Shown here: one piece after another, positions 59,380 through 64,000 of the stretch
Position numbering within the stretch: the stretch's first letter is position 1
How the letters are laid out: each line of letters begins with the position of its first letter
Source: Burkholderia multivorans ATCC BAA-247
GTDB lineage: Bacteria > Pseudomonadota > Gammaproteobacteria > Burkholderiales > Burkholderiaceae
Direction of reading: 5' to 3'
NCBI RefSeq assembly: GCF_000959525.1
Contig: NZ_CP009831.1
Coordinates: forward strand, 1,984,001-2,048,000
Length of the DNA: 64,000 nt
The notes under the pieces: generated by a model
What the model was told of the DNA's origin: nothing
What the model saw: the letters and a program-made list of their open reading frames with translations, nothing else
Databases searched by the model: none
Translations under genes and position numbers: made by a program

Positions 59380-60342
59380 GTGTTGGTGTTTCACCAGACG
59401 TTCGACGACGCAGACCGACATGCGGAGGCGCTGCGCGGCTGGAATCAGCGCTACGACCAGATCGGGCCGGGCGCGTATCGCAGCGCGGTCAAGCATCTGG
59501 CGCTCGAGGGCCTCGAGCTGTTTCAGGAAACCGCGAACGTCCGCATCACGCAGCGCGGCTGGCTGCCTGCCGGTCACACCGTGTTCGGCATGCCGCTCGC
59601 CGGCGCCGGCGCATTCGCGTTCGGCGGCGCGCGCATCGAACGCGGCACCATCGTGCTGGCGCGAGGCGGCGCCCCTTTCGAATTGCATTCACCCGACGAC
59701 ATGTCGCTGATCGGCGTGCTCGTCGATGCGGCGCTGATGGCGCAGATCGAGGAGGCCGCCGAGTTGCGCATCGACGAACGCACGCTGCGGCGCGGCGTGA
59801 TCGATCTGCCGATGGCCGCGCGCATGCGCGCGGGCGTGCAGCTCGCGACGCTGCTCGAGCGCGCGCTCGCCGCGCCGGACGCGCTGCGCGACGCGCGCGT
59901 GCAGTGCGAGCTGCGCGGCGAAGTGGGCAACGTGCTCGTCGATCTGCTCACGTACTGGATGCCCGACGCGTCCAGCGGCCTCACGCAGGCGTGCCGCGCC
60001 GACATCGTGCGGCGCGTGCACGACTACGTGATCGCGCATCCCGAAGCGCCGGTCGACATCCTGAGCCTGTGCGCGCAGTTGCGCGTGAGCCGCCGCACGA
60101 TGCAGAACAGCTTTCAGTCGGTCGTGCAGACGAGTCCGCTCAACTACGTCCGCTCGCTGCGCCTCGCGCAGGTGCGCCGGATGCTGCTCGATACGCGGCA
60201 GTCCGATCTGTCGATCGCCGATGCCGCCGCGCACTGGGGCTTCATTCATCTCGGGCATTTCGCGAACGCCTACAAGGCGCAGTTCGGCGAATTGCCGTCG
60301 ACGACGCAGCGCCGCTCGGCGCGCGGTGCAAAATCGCACTGA
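59380..60342 (+). CDS. EutR-like AraC-family regulator of the amine dehydrogenase operon
   Basis: 320 residues. The N-terminal domain matches EutR by eye (WNQRYDQIGPGAY, LPAGHTVFGMP, LHSPDDMSLIGVLV). The C-terminal AraC double HTH includes DILSLCAQLRVSRRTMQNSF and DAAAHWGFIHLGHFANAYKA, also close to EutR. EutR responds to ethanolamine plus B12 in enteric bacteria; here no eut genes are visible and the gene is divergent from the amine dehydrogenase operon, so an amine-responsive activator is proposed. TTG/GTG/ATG choice: GTG at 59380 (codes as Met). Confidence 0.75.
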   Translation: MLVFHQTFDDADRHAEALRGWNQRYDQIGPGAYRSAVKHLALEGLELFQETANVRITQRGWLPAGHTVFGMPLAGAGAFAFGGARIERGTIVLARGGAPFELHSPDDMSLIGVLVDAALMAQIEEAAELRIDERTLRRGVIDLPMAARMRAGVQLATLLERALAAPDALRDARVQCELRGEVGNVLVDLLTYWMPDASSGLTQACRADIVRRVHDYVIAHPEAPVDILSLCAQLRVSRRTMQNSFQSVVQTSPLNYVRSLRLAQVRRMLLDTRQSDLSIADAAAHWGFIHLGHFANAYKAQFGELPSTTQRRSARGAKSH

Positions 60343-60437
60343 GCCGGCCCGAAACCCGCGATAATCTGCGGCAGACCGTTCTGCCGTCGCGGCCGCGCCC
60401 CGCACGCGATCTATCGTCGACTTCTTCCTACGCTCCG

Positions 60438-61382
60438 ATGCCCGAGGATTTCCACTTCCTGCTGCTGCCCGGCTTTTCCGCGCTCGGCTTCATGTCCGCG
60501 GTCGAGCCGCTGCGCGTCGCGAACCGGTTTCGCACCGAGCTTTACCGTTGGCACGTGCTGAGCATCGACGGTGGGCCCGTGCGCGCGAGTAACGGCATCC
60601 CGGTCGCTGCCGAAGCCGCTTGCGCGGACGTCGAGCGCGTCGATACGGTCTTCGTCGTGGCCGGCTTCGAACCGCTCGCCTGCTACACGCGCGCGCTCGG
60701 CGACTGGTTGCGCCGGCAGCATCGCCACGGTGCGACGCTCGGCGGCATCGATACGGGCAGCTTCGTGCTCGCGGAAGCCGGGCTGTTCGACGCGTCGCAG
60801 CCGCTGACCGTGCACTGGGAAGCGCTCGCCGCGTTCCGCGAGCGCTATCCGCGGCTGAAGGCGACGCAGGAGCTGTTCGAGATCGACGCGCGCCGTATCA
60901 CGTGCGCGGGCGGCACCGCGTCGATCGACATGATGCTCGACCTGATCGGCCGCCGGCACGGCGCCGAACTCGCGGCCGTGATCTCCGAACAATTCGTCGT
61001 CAGCCGGATCCGGCAGCGCTCCGACAGCCAGCGGCTCGAGATCGCCGCGCGCTACGGCGTGCACAACCGCAAGCTGATCCAGGTGATCGGCACGATGCAG
61101 CGGCATATGGAGAACCCGCTCGGCTCCGACGCACTCGCGCAGGAAGTGTCGATCACGCGCCGCCAGCTCGAACGGCTGTTCAGCGCGACGCTGAACGACA
61201 CGCCGACGCGCTTCTATCAGAACCTGCGGCTCGACCGCGCACGCGAACTGCTGCAGCAGACGGACATGAGCATCACGTCGGTGTGCGTCGCGTGCGGATT
61301 CGAATCGCCGTCGCATTTCTCGCGCGCGTATCGCGCGCGGTTCGGGACGAGCCCGCGCAACGACCGGTGCGCGACGCGCTGA
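60438..61382 (+). CDS. GlxA-type AraC regulator (GbdR/CdhR-like)
   Basis: 314 residues. N-terminal DJ-1/PfpI-like domain ([40 protein letters not shown]) and C-terminal AraC HTH ([40 protein letters not shown]). This architecture is that of GbdR and CdhR, which control betaine and carnitine genes in Pseudomonas. The carnitine operon lies 9 kb away, so regulation of it is possible but not shown. Confidence 0.83.
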   Translation: MPEDFHFLLLPGFSALGFMSAVEPLRVANRFRTELYRWHVLSIDGGPVRASNGIPVAAEAACADVERVDTVFVVAGFEPLACYTRALGDWLRRQHRHGATLGGIDTGSFVLAEAGLFDASQPLTVHWEALAAFRERYPRLKATQELFEIDARRITCAGGTASIDMMLDLIGRRHGAELAAVISEQFVVSRIRQRSDSQRLEIAARYGVHNRKLIQVIGTMQRHMENPLGSDALAQEVSITRRQLERLFSATLNDTPTRFYQNLRLDRARELLQQTDMSITSVCVACGFESPSHFSRAYRARFGTSPRNDRCATR

Positions 61383-61482
61383 AGCGGCCGGCGCTCGCCC
61401 GGCGTTCCGGCATCGGCGCCGGCACGCATGGCGGCCCGGCTACAATCGCCGTTCGACCCGCAACCGATGGACGGCTTTCCCG

Positions 61483-61851
61483 ATGACCGACGCTCCCCGC
61501 TCTCCCGACGCGCTGTCGCCCGATCGCGTCACGACCGCATTCGACCTGCCCGGCCATACGACGGTACGCGCGCTCGGCGTCGCGCAAGGCATCGTCGTGC
61601 GCTCGCGCTCGATCGTCGGCACGTTCGGCGCGTCGCTTCAGACGCTGTTCGGCGGCAACATCACGCTCTATACGTCGCTGTGCGAAAAAGCGCGCCAGCA
61701 CGCGTTCGACAAGATGCTCGACGACGCACGCCGGCTGGGCGCGAACGCCGTCGTCGCGATGCGCTACGACTCGACCGAGATCGGCTCGGGCGTCACCGAA
61801 GTCATCTGCTACGGCACGGCCGTGCAGGTCGCGCCCGACGCGGGTCGCTAG
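61483..61851 (+). CDS. YbjQ/UPF0145-family protein
   Basis: 122 residues. Contains [40 protein letters not shown] and [20 protein letters not shown], the core of the YbjQ (heavy-metal-binding-like) family, normally about 105-120 residues forming a pentameric ring. Function unknown. Stands alone, convergent with piuB-like gene. Confidence 0.87.
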   Translation: MTDAPRSPDALSPDRVTTAFDLPGHTTVRALGVAQGIVVRSRSIVGTFGASLQTLFGGNITLYTSLCEKARQHAFDKMLDDARRLGANAVVAMRYDSTEIGSGVTEVICYGTAVQVAPDAGR

Positions 61852-61882
61852 CGCCGGCTCGAAGCAATACGCGCCGGGCGCT

Positions 61883-62584
61883 TCAGACGCTCGCGGTGCA
61901 CACGATCGCGACGATCGAGCCGACCACGAGCAGCGCACCGACCGTCTTGCGCTTGTTGAGACCCGTCCACAGCAGCACGCCGGTCAGCGACAGCAGGATC
62001 AGCGCGCCGGCGAGCGTATCGACGAGCAGCACCCAGCCGATGCTCATGCCGACGCCCTTGTGCAGGTTCGTCAGCCACGCGAGCGTGCCGTTGCCGGTAC
62101 GCTTGAGCGTGATCGCGTCGCTGCCGACCCAGTAGTCGACCGCGACGTTCTCGCGCGGCGACGCGAACACGAGCTGCCAGTGCTCGGGCTGCACGGTCTC
62201 GCGATCGCCCCATGCGACCGGATGCGCGGGTTCCTGCTGCACGCGGCCCATGCGTGCCGGCAGATGCAGGTCAGGTTGCGCACGCAACCACTTCGCAAGT
62301 TCGCGCGGCGACGCGGGCGCCGGGACGGGCACCGCGAGCCGCAGCGTGTCGACGCGCGGCGCGCCGGTCTGGATGCGCAGCGGCGGCGCACGATGATTCA
62401 GCAGGAAGCCGGTCGTGCCGAACAGCAGCCCGAGCGCCGCGCCCCAGAGCCCGACCCAGCCGTGTATCTTGCGCAGCCATTGGAGGAACGTGCCGCGGCG
62501 CGAGCGCGCGCTGCCGGCCCGCGCGCCGGGCGCCGTCCGCGACACAGGCGTCGCTGCAATTTCGACAGAATCGATCACGCTCAC
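61883..62584 (-). CDS. PepSY-associated membrane protein (PiuB-like)
   Basis: 233 residues. Membrane segments [40 protein letters not shown] and [21 protein letters not shown] near the start and LTNLHKG in the centre are PepSY_TM features. In iron-uptake loci such proteins reduce or handle iron-siderophores in the inner membrane. The GTG start overlaps the dioxygenase stop (GTGA); a second GTG two codons later is possible. Confidence 0.82.
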   Translation of the reverse strand: MSVIDSVEIAATPVSRTAPGARAGSARSRRGTFLQWLRKIHGWVGLWGAALGLLFGTTGFLLNHRAPPLRIQTGAPRVDTLRLAVPVPAPASPRELAKWLRAQPDLHLPARMGRVQQEPAHPVAWGDRETVQPEHWQLVFASPRENVAVDYWVGSDAITLKRTGNGTLAWLTNLHKGVGMSIGWVLLVDTLAGALILLSLTGVLLWTGLNKRKTVGALLVVGSIVAIVCTASV

Positions 62585-63264
62585 ATCTCGCTCCAGATTC
62601 GCAAAAGGTTGTGGTAGCAGCCGACGAGGCTGCGGCATGCCTGCGGATCGGCGCCACCGGCATTGAGCCGCTGGATCGCCGTATCCATGTCGAACAGCAG
62701 CGCGCGCTGCGCATCGCTGCGCACGAGGCTCTGCACCCAGAAGAAGCTCGCGACGCGCACGCCGCGCGTGACCGGCGTGACCTGATGCAGGCTCGTCGCC
62801 GGATAGACGATCATGTCGCCGGCCGGGAGCTTCACCTGCTGCACGCCGTACGCATCCTCGATCACGAGTTCGCCGCCGTCGTATTCGTCGGGCGCGGACA
62901 GGAACAGCGTGACCGACACGTCGGTGCGCAGCTTCACGCCGCTCGGCAGCACGCGCACCGCGCCGTCGACGTGGCTGCCGAACGTCATCCCGCCTTCGTA
63001 ACGGTTGAACAGCGGCGGATAGACCTGATTCGGCAGCGCCGCGCTGATGAAGAGCGGATGGCGCTCGATCGCCGCCAGGATCACGTCGCCGAGCTCGCGC
63101 GCGATCGGCGAATGCTCGGCGATCTGCTGGTTGCGCTTGACCGGCGCGCCCGTATAGCCGGCCGTCGCGCGGCCGTCGACCCAAGCGTCGCCCGCCTGGT
63201 CGAGCCGGCCGCGGATCATGCGGACCTGTTCCGGCGTCAGCACGTTCGGAATGTGTACAAGCAT
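62581..63264 (-). CDS. piuC: Fe(II)/2-oxoglutarate dioxygenase PiuC (YbiX, PKHD-type)
   Basis: 227 residues. Prolyl-4-hydroxylase-like fold with iron ligands H..D in [10 protein letters not shown] near residue 97 and His in [17 protein letters not shown] near residue 155, plus R for 2-oxoglutarate. Found next to TonB-dependent siderophore receptors in many proteobacteria, as here. AGGTGA precedes ATG 63264; the ATG at 63291 is less likely. Confidence 0.9.
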   Translation of the reverse strand: MLVHIPNVLTPEQVRMIRGRLDQAGDAWVDGRATAGYTGAPVKRNQQIAEHSPIARELGDVILAAIERHPLFISAALPNQVYPPLFNRYEGGMTFGSHVDGAVRVLPSGVKLRTDVSVTLFLSAPDEYDGGELVIEDAYGVQQVKLPAGDMIVYPATSLHQVTPVTRGVRVASFFWVQSLVRSDAQRALLFDMDTAIQRLNAGGADPQACRSLVGCYHNLLRIWSEM

Positions 63265-63309
63265 CGTTTCACCTGTTTCGTCGATTGGCACGCCGGCCGC
63301 ACGCGCCGC

Positions 63310-64000
63310 TCAGAAGCGGTAGTCGAGCGTCGCGAGGAACGTGCGCCCGATGCCCGGCACCGCGCGCCCGCCGTCCGACTGGATCAGCGCATCGTAATAG
63401 AACTTGTCGGTCAGGTTCAGCACGTTGAGCCGCAGATCCCACCGCTTCGCGTGATACGCGGCCGTCGCATCCCAGCGCGTGTAGCCGCCCACCTGCACGT
63501 AGTTCGTGTTGGCCGCACAGCGCCCCGACATGTAGGTCGGGCCGCCGCCGATTTCCCAGTGCGGCGTGAACGCGTACGTGGTCCACAACGTGAACGTGTT
63601 GCGCGGCGTATTCGCGAGCGTTTTGCCCTGCGTGCCGTCGCGCGCACTGAGGATCGTGCCGTTCATGTACGTGTAACTGCCGAACACCTGCCACTTCGGC
63701 GTGATATGGCCCGTCACGCTCGCCTGGAAGCCGCGCACGCGAATATCGCCTTCGAGCAGGTATTCGCCCGTCGACGTCTGCGTGCGTGCATTGCTCTTCT
63801 CCTGCTGGAACAGCGCCGACGTGACCGACAGGTTGTCGTTCAGCAGATCCCACTTGCCGCCGACCTCGTACGACTTCGTGTGTTCGGGCGACAGGTTCTG
63901 CGTGTTGTTCGTGACCGTCAGCGTCTCGAGCGACGGGTTGAACGACGTGCCGTACGAGAAGTAGTACGACTGCGATTCGGTCGGCTGATAGATCACGCCG
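63310..64000 (-). CDS. TonB-dependent siderophore receptor, C-terminal part (5' end outside window)
   Basis: At least 230 residues visible of a family of about 700-750. Outer-membrane beta-barrel strands (SYYFSYGTSFNPS, SYEVGGKWDLLNDNLSVTSA, FGSYTYMNGTILSARDG, GGPTYMSGRCAANTNYV) and the typical C-terminus NLTDKFYYDALIQSDGG to LATLDYRF, ending in Phe. Upstream of piuC and a PepSY gene, giving a PiuA/Fiu-type catecholate uptake group. The plug domain is not in the window. Confidence 0.9.
   Translation of the reverse strand, partial: GVIYQPTESQSYYFSYGTSFNPSLETLTVTNNTQNLSPEHTKSYEVGGKWDLLNDNLSVTSALFQQEKSNARTQTSTGEYLLEGDIRVRGFQASVTGHITPKWQVFGSYTYMNGTILSARDGTQGKTLANTPRNTFTLWTTYAFTPHWEIGGGPTYMSGRCAANTNYVQVGGYTRWDATAAYHAKRWDLRLNVLNLTDKFYYDALIQSDGGRAVPGIGRTFLATLDYRF

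Overview
The window is very GC-rich, densely coded and full of catabolic operons, and looks like a Burkholderia chromosome, most likely the B. cepacia complex. The evidence is the family content: Gram-negative porin, type VI secretion genes, an L-fucose pathway of the B. multivorans type, DUF4148 and DUF3331-like small proteins, and a carnitine operon in Pseudomonas/Burkholderia order. No rRNA, tRNA or CRISPR array was seen. Most operons lie on the minus strand.

Layout. 1-4.9 kb: branched-chain amino acid ABC transporter livK-livHMGF (livF runs off the left edge). 5.7-7.6 kb: a small secreted protein and a class V aminotransferase. 7.7-18.2 kb: a lower-GC type VI secretion (T6SS) accessory island, read right to left as vgrG, a DUF4123 adaptor, a VasX-type pore-forming effector, a DUF6708 membrane protein (candidate immunity) and PAAR. 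These are followed by the wreck of a second effector-DUF6708-PAAR cassette containing an IS3-family relic, its PAAR gene split by an intact IS256-family element with an 8-bp target duplication. 18.2-19.3 kb: no recognisable gene. 19.3-21.8 kb: yfiRNB, a c-di-GMP signalling operon. 22.1-25.9 kb: a two-subunit molybdenum hydroxylase with a divergent LysR regulator.

25.9-36.5 kb holds a catabolic cluster that I cannot match to a described pathway. It has a LysR regulator divergent from two paralogous amidohydrolases (the first lacks the metal-binding HxH), a UbiD-type decarboxylase with its own UbiX, a His-rich COG0523 GTPase, an NCS2 permease, an 8-oxoguanine-deaminase-like amidohydrolase and a DadA-like oxidoreductase.

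36.5-45.7 kb: the complete non-phosphorylating L-fucose pathway with an RbsABC-type transporter and a GntR regulator; a 15-bp palindrome upstream of the first gene is a good operator candidate. 46-47.4 kb: two small proteins and several intrinsic terminators. 47.4-51.9 kb: carnitine operon (caiX-cdhC-cdhA-cdhB-hydrolase). 52.3-59.1 kb: tryptophan-tryptophylquinone aralkylamine dehydrogenase operon (aauB, mauE, mauD, aauA, two c-type cytochromes, aldehyde dehydrogenase, porin), divergent from an EutR-like AraC regulator. 60.4-64 kb: a GlxA/CdhR-type regulator, a YbjQ protein, and a PiuB-PiuC-TonB receptor iron-uptake group running off the right edge.

The genes mostly form self-contained uptake-plus-degradation units for small nitrogenous or sugar compounds (branched-chain amino acids, L-fucose, carnitine, arylalkylamines, an unknown carboxylated compound). 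The T6SS island is the one clearly mosaic, recently rearranged segment.
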